NCBI GenBank assembly: GCA_001768325.1
Contig: MENQ01000023.1
Coordinates: forward strand, 124,001-188,000
From: Bacteroidetes bacterium GWC2_46_850
GTDB taxonomy: Bacteria > Bacteroidota > Bacteroidia > Bacteroidales > Dysgonomonadaceae
DNA length: 64,000 nucleotides
Direction: 5' to 3'
Each line of letters begins with the position of its first letter. Position 1 is the first letter of the stretch. A program made the position numbers and the translations under genes. Below the pieces are notes generated by a model that was not told the origin of the DNA, ran no database searches, and worked only from the letters and a program-made list of their open reading frames with translations. Positions 37,030 to 45,880 of this stretch are shown here, piece after piece.

Positions 37030-37245
37030 TTATGCTTTTGTTGTCTCCGGGAAAAGTGTTTCTTCCGGAATACCCATTTCTTCGGCAATAATTGCCCGTC
37101 TCCGTCTCGATGGTTTAAATTCACCACTAATCCACCGTGACACAGTGGTTGGATCACAGGTAGTTATTTCAGCAATTCGTTTGATAAATTCTGTTCTCTC
37201 GTTAGATAGAGAAGATCCATAGTCTTTGAATGTCATTTTTTTCAT
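37030..37245 (-). CDS. Small Cro-like helix-turn-helix protein
   Basis: 71 residues. FIKRIAEITTCDPTTVSRWI followed by SGEFKPSRRRRAIIAEEMG is a typical helix-turn-helix with a basic arm. It is divergent from the repressor gene at 37375 and is the first gene of the early operon. The divergent arrangement is that of a lytic/lysogenic switch with Cro-like and CI-like partners. Confidence 0.68.
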   Translation of the reverse strand: MKKMTFKDYGSSLSNERTEFIKRIAEITTCDPTTVSRWISGEFKPSRRRRAIIAEEMGIPEETLFPETTKA

Positions 37246-37313
37246 TTTTAATAGAAATTGAATTGTTTAATTATTTATTTTGCTTAATTTCGAAAGCAGT
37301 TAAACAGCGTTTG

Positions 37314-37383
37314 CAAATATCGTGGATATCTACGGTAAAAGCAAATATAATAACGTTAATAAAAATTAAATAGCGTGGATATT
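37314..37383. promoter_or_regulatory. Early promoter and two repressor operator candidates
   Basis: On the minus strand TTTG at 37345-37342 and GATATTTG at 37321-37314 (20-base spacer) form the early promoter. AATATCGTGGATATC lies at 37316-37330, between the two boxes, and AATAGCGTGGATATT lies at 37369-37383, overlapping the GTG start of the repressor. Both contain AATANCGTGGATAT, which also occurs at 27588. Confidence 0.65.
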
Positions 37384-37746
37384 TTTGATAGGCTACAATA
37401 TATAGTTGATAAAGAGGGCTGTAAAAATTTGGCAGATTTCTCAATTAGAGCAAAGGTCAAGTATGAAACTTTGAGAGGAACTCTCAAATACAAAAGATCT
37501 AAACCAGGTTATGAGGTTCTTAAAAATATCATCATAAATATTGAATGGGTGAACCCAGACTGGTTAATGACGGGTAGGGGTGATCCCGAGAAAAAGAAAG
37601 ATATCCCAGAAGTGATTGAGAATGTAATTTCATCCGAGGTGTATAGGAAAAAGGAAGATCGGCTCCTTACAATAATAGAATCACAGCAGCGGACAATTGA
37701 AAACCTTTCAAAAAACGAGAGGAAAAATATTGCGGGTATTGCGTGA
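37375..37746 (+). CDS. CI-like phage repressor
   Basis: 123 residues starting at GTG 37375 (MDIFDRLQ). The first 60 residues are a lambda-type helix-turn-helix: LADFSIRAKVKYETLRGTLK followed by KYKRSKPGYEVLKNI, then NPDWLMTGRGDPEKK, the WLxTGxGD signature common in Bacteroidota phage repressors. The C-terminal part is a coiled helix (EDRLLTIIESQQRTIENL) that could dimerise. There is no peptidase domain, so it should be inactivated by an antirepressor rather than by self-cleavage, in agreement with the P22_AR_N-type gene at 34493. The start codon overlaps a putative operator, suggesting autorepression. Confidence 0.78.
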   Translation: MDIFDRLQYIVDKEGCKNLADFSIRAKVKYETLRGTLKYKRSKPGYEVLKNIIINIEWVNPDWLMTGRGDPEKKKDIPEVIENVISSEVYRKKEDRLLTIIESQQRTIENLSKNERKNIAGIA

Positions 37747-37912
37747 ACTGCAGTTGCAAAAAAAACAAAACAGTGAAAATGTTTCCTGATGCTGAAAAGA
37801 AGGTAAAAACGCCGGCACAAAAACGGCACAGAAAGCGGTAAATTTTTAGTTTTTATAAAAGTTTATATATCTAATAATCAAATATATAGTAAAACAAACA
37901 GGGTGGAGAAAT

Positions 37913-37929
37913 AATCCCTCTCTCTCCGC
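37913..37929 (+). other. Candidate right attachment site (tRNA-Ser 3'-end-like)
   Basis: AATCCCTCTCTCTCCGC reads as the 3' end of a tRNA: A58, A59, T60, T-stem strand CCCTC, acceptor strand TCTCTCC and discriminator G73, which is the tRNA-Ser identity base. It lies between the repressor and the first chromosomal genes. No complete tRNA is present here, so the intact gene should be at the left end of the prophage, outside the window. This is inference from the base pattern. Confidence 0.45.
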
Positions 37930-37932
37930 AAA

Positions 37933-37974
37933 AAAAGGGTGTAGATCAAATAGTTAAGAGATTTACACCCTTTT
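37933..37974. terminator. Hairpin at the prophage right edge
   Basis: AAAAGGGTGTA/TACACCCTTTT, an 11-bp stem with a 20-base loop, just beyond the attachment site candidate. A- and T-runs at its ends allow function in both directions, so it may insulate prophage and host transcription. Confidence 0.55.
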
Positions 37975-38005
37975 CTACACCCAGAAAATTATCGTTGTTT
38001 ACTTA

Positions 38006-38143
38006 TTACAATTCCAAACGTAGTATAGGATAATCTTTTTCTCTGCTTGACGTCTCAACTTCATCTCCGGCAACCGGAAAATATTTCAATCCAATAATAA
38101 TTGGTAGCTTCATGTCCCACGACGAGCGAATCTTAAAATTCAT
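38006..38143 (-). CDS. Short orphan reading frame (45 residues), possible gene fragment
   Basis: From ATG 38143: MNFKIRSSWDMKLPIIIGL, then KYFPVAGDEVETSSREKDYP, then ILRLEL. The composition looks protein-like, and the frame stays open upstream of the ATG without an obvious start, so it may be the C-terminal piece of a gene truncated at the prophage edge. No function is recognised. It is the only coding signal in the 489 bp between repressor and the next host gene. Confidence 0.3.
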   Translation of the reverse strand: MNFKIRSSWDMKLPIIIGLKYFPVAGDEVETSSREKDYPILRLEL

Positions 38144-38235
38144 TCCGCATAATTCTTGATTCGATGAATCATTGTGATTCCTGCCAATCGTTGTTGAAAA
38201 AAAATGTATATTTGGAGTTCTATAACTGATTGTTT

Positions 38236-39297
38236 ATGAATCACGATGAACTGCTGTACATCCGCCTTTATAACCAGTTGCTTACCCTGCATGCGCTGAA
38301 GGAACCACGCGATGTGGTGGCACACATGGGTGCGATGCAGTCGCAGACACTGGAGATGGCCAAGTGGGCCATTGGTTCGCGGCTGCAGAACTACACTGCG
38401 AAAAATATTACCGAATCCCTGAACCGGGGTGATGTGATCCGCACCCATATCCTGCGTCCGACTTGGCATTTTGTGGCTGCGGAGGATCTGCGCTGGATGT
38501 ATAATCTCTCCTATCCGCGGTTGAAGCCCGTCTACCGCTCCTACTCGAAGATGCTGGGTGCCGACGAAGCGGTGATATACCGTTACATTCCCCTTGTCGA
38601 GGAACTTCTCTCAGGAGGAAGGCATCTCTCGAAGCAGGAGATGGGTGATGCGTTGACCAGGAAGGGTGTGCTCCTCGACGACAATCATCTCTCCTTGCTG
38701 CTCTCCTTCGCTGAACTGGAGGGGCTTATTGTGAATGGGGAGCTCGATGGCAGTCGGCAGACCTTCACGTTGCTGGAAGAGTGGGTGCCACGGACAGCTC
38801 CCTTGTCACGCGAAGAGTCATTGGGGCGGCTTGCACGAAAATATTTCTCCAGCCACGGTCCCGCCACCCTGCAGGACTTCACCTGGTGGTCCGGCCTGTC
38901 GATCACCGAATGCCGGCAGGCGATGGAAATGATTCGTCCCGATTTCATCAGGGAGAAGATCAACGGGCGGGAGTGCTGGATGCCAGGCAACCTCTGCACA
39001 CCTCCCACAGACCACGACCTGGCTTTGTTGCTGGCTCCCTTCGATGAGTTTGTAGTAAGTTATAAGGATCGTTCGGAAATAATAGAAGAGACTCATTATG
39101 GAAAAGTGATCACCAAAAACGGCATCTTTTCACCCACCATCACGTTGAACGGCAAAATCATCGGTTCCTGGAAAAAGAGCATAAAGAAAAACATTCCCCA
39201 GATCACACTCACTTTTTTTGGAAACGTACCTAAAAAAACCATCCGTCTCTTTCAGCCCGAAATAGAACGGCTGGAGAAATTCTATGCCCGATCATGA
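38236..39297 (+). CDS. AlkZ-like winged-helix DNA-binding protein (HTH_42)
   Basis: 353 residues from the ATG at 38236; a TTG two codons earlier is possible. The family pattern of winged-helix DNA-binding (DUF1006/HTH_42) proteins is clear: VVAHMGAMQSQTLEMAKWAI with the QxQ motif used by AlkZ glycosylases, then HILRPTWHFVAAEDLRWM, then AAFDEFVVSYKDRSE-like LLAPFDEFVVSYKDR near the end. AlkZ excises bulky or cross-linked bases; the host protein is probably a DNA glycosylase, but only the QxQ is visible as support. It overlaps the next start by 4 bp. Confidence 0.72.
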   Translation: MNHDELLYIRLYNQLLTLHALKEPRDVVAHMGAMQSQTLEMAKWAIGSRLQNYTAKNITESLNRGDVIRTHILRPTWHFVAAEDLRWMYNLSYPRLKPVYRSYSKMLGADEAVIYRYIPLVEELLSGGRHLSKQEMGDALTRKGVLLDDNHLSLLLSFAELEGLIVNGELDGSRQTFTLLEEWVPRTAPLSREESLGRLARKYFSSHGPATLQDFTWWSGLSITECRQAMEMIRPDFIREKINGRECWMPGNLCTPPTDHDLALLLAPFDEFVVSYKDRSEIIEETHYGKVITKNGIFSPTITLNGKIIGSWKKSIKKNIPQITLTFFGNVPKKTIRLFQPEIERLEKFYARS

Positions 39298-40496
39298 AGT
39301 TGCGTACACCCGAATCATTCTGGTTGCTTAAGAATGGCATCCTGCACAGTTATCCTTCGTTGAACGAAGACAGCAGCTGCGACATCGCCGTGCTGGGTGC
39401 CGGCATCACCGGAGCACTCATCAGCCACGCCCTGTTGCGGGCGGGCTATGATACGGTGGTGATCGACCGCCGCGACGTGGGCACGGGCAGCTCCTCGGCT
39501 ACCACCTCCATGCTGCAGTATGAAATTGATACGCCCCTTACCCAGCTGGCCGAAATGATCGGCGAGGAGGGTGCCGTGACCTGCTACCGTGCCGGCATCG
39601 AGTCGATCCGCACCCTCCATGCGCTGGTGGAGAAGGAGCAGATCGACTGTGGCTTCGAGTTGAAACAGTCGCTCCAGGTGTCCCATAGCACCAAGGGCAT
39701 CGCAAGCCTCAAGGAGGAGTACCTGCTTCGCAAGAAGCATGGCTTTCAGGTGGAATGGCTCACCAGCGAGGAGATCGGGCAGCGCTATCAGATGGCGTCG
39801 CACCCGGGCATCCTCTCCGCCGCAGGTGCCTCGCTCGATGCGTTCCAGTTTGCACACCGCCTGCTATACCGCAACCAGCAGCGCGGCTTGCGCATCTATG
39901 ATCATACCGATATCCTGAAGATCGATTACCAGGGGCCGGTAGTGATCGAAACCGATGGCGGATACCGGCTCACCTGCAAGCGTGTGGTCTTCTGTACCGG
40001 CTTTGAAACGGTGAAGATGTTTCGTAAGAAAATCGCCGACATCGTCACCACCTTTGCCCTTGTGAGCGAGCAGGAGCTCAATCTCTACGATCAGCTGAAA
40101 GATACCCTGATCTGGGATACGGGCGATCCTTATATTTATATGCGTACTACCGACGACCGGCGACTGCTTATCGGGGGTGAAGACGTGCCCCACAAATACA
40201 ACGGCTTCACCGACAAACTCAAGAACAAGAAAGCCAATACCCTGATCGCGAAGGTGCGACAGCTCTTCCCCACCATCCGGTTTACGGAAGATTACAACTG
40301 GGCCGGCGCCTTCGGTAACACCAAAGACGGGTTGCCCTATATTGGTGAGCATCCCGATTTTCCCAATGCCATCTTTGTGCTGGGCTTTGGCGGCAACGGC
40401 ATCACCTTCTCGGTGCAGGGAATGCGGCTCGTCCTGAAACTGCTTGCCCGTGAACAGAATGACCCGCTCCTTACCCATTATCGGTTTAACAGATAA
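39294..40496 (+). CDS. FAD-dependent oxidoreductase of the D-amino-acid oxidase family
   Basis: 400 residues. The FAD-binding Rossmann motif is DIAVLGAGITGALISHALLR at residues about 29-48, followed by VVIDRRDVGTGSSSATTSML. The C-terminal half has YIYMRTTDDRRLLIGGED and the FAD-contacting GLPYIGEHPDFPNAIFVLGF. This is the DAO family, which oxidises amino acids or related amines; substrate cannot be told. It overlaps the preceding gene by 4 bp, so the two probably form an operon. Confidence 0.8.
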   Translation: MKLRTPESFWLLKNGILHSYPSLNEDSSCDIAVLGAGITGALISHALLRAGYDTVVIDRRDVGTGSSSATTSMLQYEIDTPLTQLAEMIGEEGAVTCYRAGIESIRTLHALVEKEQIDCGFELKQSLQVSHSTKGIASLKEEYLLRKKHGFQVEWLTSEEIGQRYQMASHPGILSAAGASLDAFQFAHRLLYRNQQRGLRIYDHTDILKIDYQGPVVIETDGGYRLTCKRVVFCTGFETVKMFRKKIADIVTTFALVSEQELNLYDQLKDTLIWDTGDPYIYMRTTDDRRLLIGGEDVPHKYNGFTDKLKNKKANTLIAKVRQLFPTIRFTEDYNWAGAFGNTKDGLPYIGEHPDFPNAIFVLGFGGNGITFSVQGMRLVLKLLAREQNDPLLTHYRFNR

Positions 40497-40536
40497 ATTC
40501 AATTCATATTCATAAATTTGCGTTATATTTGCGGAT

Positions 40537-41622
40537 ATGAACCGCAAGATCATCCATGTTGATATGGACGCCTTCTACGCCTCCATAGAACAACGCGACA
40601 ATCCCGATTACCGCGGGAAACCGGTTGCGGTGGGTTATGGCGAAAAGAGGGGTGTGGTAGCGGCTGCCAGCTATGAGGCGCGCCGCTATGGAGTACACTC
40701 AGCCATGCCGTCGGTTACGGCGCTGCGCAAATGTCCCCACCTCATCTTCGTGATGCCGCGGTTCGATCACTACCGCAATGTCTCCAATCAGATCATGCAG
40801 ATCTTCCTCGAGTATACCGACAAGGTGGAACCGCTCTCGCTCGACGAGGCTTTTCTCGATGTTACTGTCAACCACAAAGGAAATCGCTCTGCCACGCTCA
40901 TCGCCAAGGAGATCAAACAGAAGATACTGAACCGCACCCGGCTTACAGCCTCTGCGGGTGTTTCCTACAACAAGTTTTTGGCAAAGATCGCCTCCGACTA
41001 TAAAAAGCCGAACGGCCTCTTCGTGATAGAACCTGCCGAGGCAGAGGTGTTTGTGGAGAAATTACCGGTTAGTAGCTTTTTTGGTGTGGGCAAGGTTACG
41101 GCTGCACGGATGGAGGAGCTGGGCATCAAAACGGGTGCCGACCTGAAGCAGTGGTCCGAGATCGATCTGGTTCGCGAGTTCGGCAAAGCCGGTATCGCCT
41201 ATTATCATTTTGCCAGGGGTATCGACGACAGGGAAGTGGAGTCGGAGCGAGTGCGCAAATCTCTTGGTGCCGAGGAGACTTTTACCGAAGACCTGGGTGA
41301 GATGGTCGACATCCTCGCCGCGCTAGATCAGCTTGCTGCAGAGGTGCATCGCCGTGCCGACAAGAAAAAGTTCCTGGCCCGCACGCTCACGCTGAAGATC
41401 AAGTATGCAGATTTCACGGTGATTACCCGCAGCCGCACCGTAGGCCACTATATCCGCACCTACCGTCAGCTATTCGACTTAGGTAAAGAGTTGTTGTTGC
41501 AGGTCGATGATCTTCAGGAGCAAAAGATCCGCTTGATGGGGCTGACCCTGAAAAATGCCGATGCCGACCCGGGCGCCCTTCCCGAAGAGGGTGTCCAGCT
41601 AATGCTTGAGTTTGAAGATTGA
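40537..41622 (+). CDS. dinB: DNA polymerase IV
   Basis: 361 residues of the Y-family. The N-terminus IHVDMDAFYASIEQRDNPDY has the metal-binding D, the SLDEAFLDVT motif carries the second D and E, and VSYNKFLAKIASDYKKPNGL and FFGVGKVTAARMEELGI are the palm and helix-hairpin-helix signatures. It performs translesion synthesis past damaged bases. A box TATATTTG lies at 40524-40531, only six bases before the ATG, so the mRNA could be leaderless or nearly so. No convincing -33 element was found for it. Confidence 0.9.
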   Translation: MNRKIIHVDMDAFYASIEQRDNPDYRGKPVAVGYGEKRGVVAAASYEARRYGVHSAMPSVTALRKCPHLIFVMPRFDHYRNVSNQIMQIFLEYTDKVEPLSLDEAFLDVTVNHKGNRSATLIAKEIKQKILNRTRLTASAGVSYNKFLAKIASDYKKPNGLFVIEPAEAEVFVEKLPVSSFFGVGKVTAARMEELGIKTGADLKQWSEIDLVREFGKAGIAYYHFARGIDDREVESERVRKSLGAEETFTEDLGEMVDILAALDQLAAEVHRRADKKKFLARTLTLKIKYADFTVITRSRTVGHYIRTYRQLFDLGKELLLQVDDLQEQKIRLMGLTLKNADADPGALPEEGVQLMLEFED

Positions 41623-41623
41623 T

Positions 41624-42166
41624 TTACGGAATAAAATTCTCCGGTTTCTTAGGCTGAATATCTTTGTAGTATGATTTTATCTTCACGATATCTTCTCTGT
41701 AGTTGCCCGTGGGATGAAACATCTCCAGTACGCGGGCCTCTTTTTTGCCGTAATCGAGCCCGATGAGCAGGATGGGTACCTTCGCTTTCATGGCAATAAA
41801 ATAGAATCCTTTTTTCCACTCTTTTACCGGCTTGCGTGTCCCCTCAGGGGTGATGCCCAGGTGCATCCACTCTCTGGTCTGAAACTCTCTTGACAAGACG
41901 TCGGTCAATGATCCGCTTTTCCCTCTCTTCACCGGAATCCCTCCAATGCTGCTGAAAAAAATATTGAACGGAAAGAAAAACCATTCCGCCTTGATCAGAA
42001 AGTTCGCCTGGCGTCCCAGGGTGGAGTAGGCCAGTTTGCCCACCACAAAATCCCAGTTGCTGGTGTGTGGTGCCACTGCCATTACACATTTCGGTACGAC
42101 AGGAAATGTGTTTACCACTTTCCATCCCATGATCTTGTTTAATACGAATTTGCTGAAATTGCTCAT
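41624..42166 (-). CDS. 1-acyl-glycerol-3-phosphate acyltransferase family protein
   Basis: 180 residues. The HX4D block is VAPHTSNWDFVVGKLAYS, and the later EGTR block is GITPEGTRKPVKEWKKG. FFFPFNIFFSSIGGIPVKR between them is the membrane-contacting part of PlsC-type enzymes. Transfers an acyl chain to a lysophospholipid or related acceptor at the inner membrane. It is short for a full PlsC and may act on another lipid acceptor. The gene lies 18 bp after the ABC-F gene and is convergent with dinB, ending one base apart. Confidence 0.82.
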   Translation of the reverse strand: MSNFSKFVLNKIMGWKVVNTFPVVPKCVMAVAPHTSNWDFVVGKLAYSTLGRQANFLIKAEWFFFPFNIFFSSIGGIPVKRGKSGSLTDVLSREFQTREWMHLGITPEGTRKPVKEWKKGFYFIAMKAKVPILLIGLDYGKKEARVLEMFHPTGNYREDIVKIKSYYKDIQPKKPENFIP

Positions 42167-42183
42167 CCTCTTTTATATAAAGT

Positions 42184-44163
42184 TTAGCGTGTAAACTCCT
42201 CTAATTCTAACGTTAATCGTTCCCAATTGTTCATGATCCTATCCAGTTTCTTTTTGATTTCCAGGTAGTTTTGAAGCATGATGGCATTCGTCGCCCCTTC
42301 CGGCGTAGCCAACTCCTGTTCCATGGCTGAAAGCGTCGCTTCGAGTACTTCAATTTCACTTTCCGCCTCTTCTACCTGTTTCTCCAGCCTACGCTGACGA
42401 CGGTTGAACTCTTTCTGTTCCTGGTAGGAAAGCTTCTGCTCTGCGGCTCCACCCACTACTGCTTTCCCCCTGTTTGACTTATCCTCTTTTTTTGCTGATG
42501 ATGTGGACTGCTGTGTTGCGGCCGGTGATTTTGAAAGCTCCAGCTGTTGCAGGTTATCCAGTTTCTTTTTTTGCAGATAATCGTAGATACCGCCAATATG
42601 TTCCATCACTTTTCCTCCGCCGAACTCATAGACTTTGTTTACCAGTCCGTCCAGGAAGTCACGATCATGCGAGACGATGATTGCCGTGCCGTCGAACTCC
42701 CTGATTGCCTTCTTCAGCACATCCTTTGATGCCAGGTCAAGGTGATTGGTCGGCTCATCCAGAATCAACAGGTTTACCGGTTCCAGCAGCAGCCGGATCA
42801 TAGCAAGACGGCTCCGTTCACCCCCGGAGAGCACTTTCACTTTTTTTTCCGATGCCTCACCACCGAACATGAAAGCACCCAGGATATCGCGTACCTTTGT
42901 GCGGATATCTCCCACAGCCACATCATCGATCGTCTCAAAGACTGACAGGTTCTCATCGAGCAGCTGCGCCTGGTTTTGGGCAAAATAGCCGATCTTCACG
43001 TTGTGACCCAGCGTAAGTTTTCCTTCGTGGTCAATCTCCTGCATGATGCACTTCACCAGCGTCGATTTCCCTTCGCCATTCTTACCCACGAAGGCAAGCT
43101 TCTCACCCCGTTCAATGGTGAGCGTCACATCCTGAAACACCAGATGGTCGCCATACTTTTTTTGTACATCCTCCATAATCACGGGGTAGGAGCCCGAGCG
43201 GGGTGCCGGTGGAAACTTCAGGTTGAGTCGCGAAGTATCCACCTCATCCACCTCAATGCGATCTATCTTTTCCAGCTGCTTGATGCGCGACTGTACCTGG
43301 TTCGACTTGGTCGCCTTATACCGGAACCGCTCAATAAAGTCCTCGGTGTCCTTTATCTGCTTCTGCTGATTTTCATATGCCCTGAGTTGCTGCTCCCGAC
43401 GTTCCTGACGCAGGACCACATATTTTGAATAATTTACCCTGTAATCGTGTACGTTGCCGAGCAGAATCTCAATGGTTCGGTTGGTTACCGCATCGAGAAA
43501 GGCACGGTCGTGCGACACCAGCATGACTGCGTTGGCGTGCGTGGCCAGAAAGTTTTCCAGCCACTGGATCGACTCAATGTCGAGATGGTTGGTCGGCTCA
43601 TCCAGCAGCAGCACATCAGGAGCTTGCAGCAGGATCTTTGCCAGCTCAATGCGCATGCGCCAACCGCCGCTGAACTCACGCGTGGGACGGTGGAAGTCGC
43701 TCCGCAGGAAGCCCAACCCCATCAGCGTTTTTTCCACCTCGGCCTCGAAATTGTGAATGCCAGACATCTGCAGTAGTTCCTGCAGATCGGTAGCCCGCTC
43801 AATGATGGCATGATAGGCGTCCGACTCATAATCGGTCCGCTCTGCCATCTCCCGGTGCAGTTCTTCCAGCTCCCTTTCCATCTTTTGCAGATGATCGAAA
43901 GCTTTGGAGGCTTCCTCCTTCACCGTGCCATGGTCGTTCAGCTTCATCTGCTGCGGCAGGTAGCCCACCGACACCTCCCTGGGGTAGGCAATGTTGCCGT
44001 GCGTGGGTTGCTGCAGGCCGGCCATGATCTTGAGCAGGGTCGATTTGCCCGCCCCGTTCTTGCCGACGAGTGCCACACGTTCATTTTTATTCAATACGAA
44101 CGATATCCGGTCGAGGAGGGTAAACCCCCCGAATTCGACGGTGATATTTTCGATAGAAACCAT
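42184..44163 (-). CDS. ABC-F family ATPase (Uup/YheS-like)
   Basis: 659 residues with two ABC domains: Walker A VGKNGAGKSTLLK and VGKNGEGKSTLVK, signature motifs FSGGWRMRIELAKIL and LSGGERSRLAMIRLL, and Walker B DVLLLDEPTNHLDI and LLILDEPTNHLDLA. A charged linker lies between them (RYKATKSNQVQSRIKQLEKI), and a C-terminal coiled coil follows (EFNRRQRRLEKQVEEAESEI). There are no membrane segments, so it is a ribosome-associated translation factor or antibiotic-resistance-type ABC-F, not a transporter. Confidence 0.9.
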   Translation of the reverse strand: MVSIENITVEFGGFTLLDRISFVLNKNERVALVGKNGAGKSTLLKIMAGLQQPTHGNIAYPREVSVGYLPQQMKLNDHGTVKEEASKAFDHLQKMERELEELHREMAERTDYESDAYHAIIERATDLQELLQMSGIHNFEAEVEKTLMGLGFLRSDFHRPTREFSGGWRMRIELAKILLQAPDVLLLDEPTNHLDIESIQWLENFLATHANAVMLVSHDRAFLDAVTNRTIEILLGNVHDYRVNYSKYVVLRQERREQQLRAYENQQKQIKDTEDFIERFRYKATKSNQVQSRIKQLEKIDRIEVDEVDTSRLNLKFPPAPRSGSYPVIMEDVQKKYGDHLVFQDVTLTIERGEKLAFVGKNGEGKSTLVKCIMQEIDHEGKLTLGHNVKIGYFAQNQAQLLDENLSVFETIDDVAVGDIRTKVRDILGAFMFGGEASEKKVKVLSGGERSRLAMIRLLLEPVNLLILDEPTNHLDLASKDVLKKAIREFDGTAIIVSHDRDFLDGLVNKVYEFGGGKVMEHIGGIYDYLQKKKLDNLQQLELSKSPAATQQSTSSAKKEDKSNRGKAVVGGAAEQKLSYQEQKEFNRRQRRLEKQVEEAESEIEVLEATLSAMEQELATPEGATNAIMLQNYLEIKKKLDRIMNNWERLTLELEEFTR

Positions 44164-44639
44164 TTCCTTAAGTTTTGTGTATGCAAAGAAAATGCTTTTT
44201 GGGGGACTATGAAAATTTATTTAGGAGTCAGGGGTCAGGAGTCGGGATTCAGGATTCAGCTTTGGAGGTGGGAGCTTGTCAGGGTCAGCGGTTTGGAAGG
44301 GATAAATCAGAGTCAGGGATCAGGATTCAGTTTTGGAGGTGGAAGCTTGTTAGAGTCCGCGGCTGGGGAGTAGGTTTTATCGGGCAGCGGTTTTAATTGG
44401 CGCTGGGAATTTGAGATTTGAGGAAGGATTTGGAACGGGAATAGGATAATTGGAAAATTTTGATTAATTTTGTAGCCGGTAACATTTTGTGTTGGTTCTA
44501 CTCATACAGTTCTTCCCCCACCATTTGTTAAATTCAAGCCGTTTTAAGCAAATGCCGACAGGTTATCAATCTTAGTCAATGCGGGAAAACGGAAAATCAA
44601 CAACCGCTGCCCCGGCGAGGTGCAGCATAAATAAATTAG
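44164..44639. other. 476-bp intergenic region between divergent genes with imperfect repeat
   Basis: The genes on each side point away from each other, so promoters must lie here. A TAATTTTG box sits at 44465-44472 in the rhlE direction, with no good -33. The only notable structure is the imperfect repeat described separately at 44225-44362. Confidence 0.5.
44225..44362. repeat. Two imperfect direct repeats of about 55 bp
   Basis: Each copy has GAGTCAGGG, AGGATTCAG, TTTGGAGGTGG and AGCTTGT in this order (44225-44290 and 44310-44362). Short (T)CAGGA(G/T)TC runs suggest slippage-derived growth. No gene is involved. Confidence 0.65.
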
Positions 44640-45761
44640 ATGACATTTAAGGAATTAACATTGATCGAGCCCATTTTAAAGGCGCTCGACGAAAAAGGAT
44701 ACACCACCCCCACACCCATACAGGAACAAGCCATCCTCCCGGCACTGCAAAACCGCGACATACTGGGATTGGCACAAACAGGCACCGGAAAGACAGCCGC
44801 TTTTGCACTACCCATCATTCAGCAACTCTATCAGGATAAAACGCATGGAAAAAGAAGAGAGATCAAAGCATTGATCCTCACGCCTACCCGTGAACTGGCC
44901 ATCCAGATCGACGATAGCCTGCGTGAGTATACCACATATACCGGCATTCGTCACTGTGTGATCTATGGCGGAGTAAAACAACATGCACAGGTCAGCGCAC
45001 TGAAGAATGGCGTAGATATTCTGGTTGCCACGCCTGGTCGACTGCTCGACCTGATCAACCAGCGTTACATCAGCCTGCAGGCTATCCGCCATTTCGTGCT
45101 GGATGAAGCAGACAGGATGCTCGACATGGGATTCATCCACGATATCAAGCGACTACTACCATTACTTCCGCGTGAGAAACAAACGCTTTTTTTCTCAGCT
45201 ACCATGCCCATATCCATCGCCTCTCTCTCGCGTTCTATCCTGCGTGATCCGGTGAGGGTAGAGGTTAACCCCACTTCTTCTGTCGTGGATACCATCGAAC
45301 AGTATATTTATTATGTGGAGAAGCAGGAGAAGAAAGATCTGTTGATCGACCTGCTGAAGAAAGATAAGCGCAAGTCGGTGCTGGTCTTCTCACGTACGAA
45401 GCATGGTGCCGACAAGATTGCGAGGGTGCTCTCCAAGGCGGGCATCGGCAGCGAGGCGATCCATGGGAATAAGTCACAGAACGCCCGTCAGCGTGCACTT
45501 ACCAATTTCAAGTCGCACGAGACAAGGGTGCTCATCGCCACCGACATTGCTGCCCGGGGAATCGACATCGACCAGCTCGATATGGTGATCAACTATGATC
45601 TGCCCGATGTGCCCGAGACGTATGTTCACCGCATTGGCCGTACGGGAAGGGCGGGAAACAGCGGAATGGCACTCTCTTTCTGCGCTACCGACGAGCAGCC
45701 GATGTTGAAGGATATTCAGAAGCTGACCGGCAGGGTATTGAAAAAGGCGGCGGGGTATTAA
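44640..45761 (+). CDS. rhlE: DEAD-box RNA helicase
   Basis: 373 residues. All core motifs are present: Q-motif YTTPTPIQEQAILPALQ, motif I GLAQTGTGKTAAFALP, Ia PTRELAIQ, II VLDEADRMLDMG, III FFSATMP, V ATDIAARGIDI and VI HRIGRTGRAG. The C-terminal extension is very short, placing it among minimal RhlE-type helicases. It remodels RNA, for example in ribosome assembly or cold adaptation. A gene for a cold-shock-domain protein follows. Confidence 0.88.
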   Translation: MTFKELTLIEPILKALDEKGYTTPTPIQEQAILPALQNRDILGLAQTGTGKTAAFALPIIQQLYQDKTHGKRREIKALILTPTRELAIQIDDSLREYTTYTGIRHCVIYGGVKQHAQVSALKNGVDILVATPGRLLDLINQRYISLQAIRHFVLDEADRMLDMGFIHDIKRLLPLLPREKQTLFFSATMPISIASLSRSILRDPVRVEVNPTSSVVDTIEQYIYYVEKQEKKDLLIDLLKKDKRKSVLVFSRTKHGADKIARVLSKAGIGSEAIHGNKSQNARQRALTNFKSHETRVLIATDIAARGIDIDQLDMVINYDLPDVPETYVHRIGRTGRAGNSGMALSFCATDEQPMLKDIQKLTGRVLKKAAGY

Positions 45762-45880
45762 TAATCACCATTTTTTTGCGTAACTTTATACCGCTAAAAT
45801 GGTCCATCCGCTGCATACATTTACTGTAGTGGGTTACCGACTGTGTTACATCAAATTTTATAAAAACTATAGACATTTAA

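Noticed and set aside
37744-37850. Short plus-strand peptide after the repressor (KMFPDAEKKVK-type)
   Set aside because: About 20 residues with no start context; not enough to support a gene.
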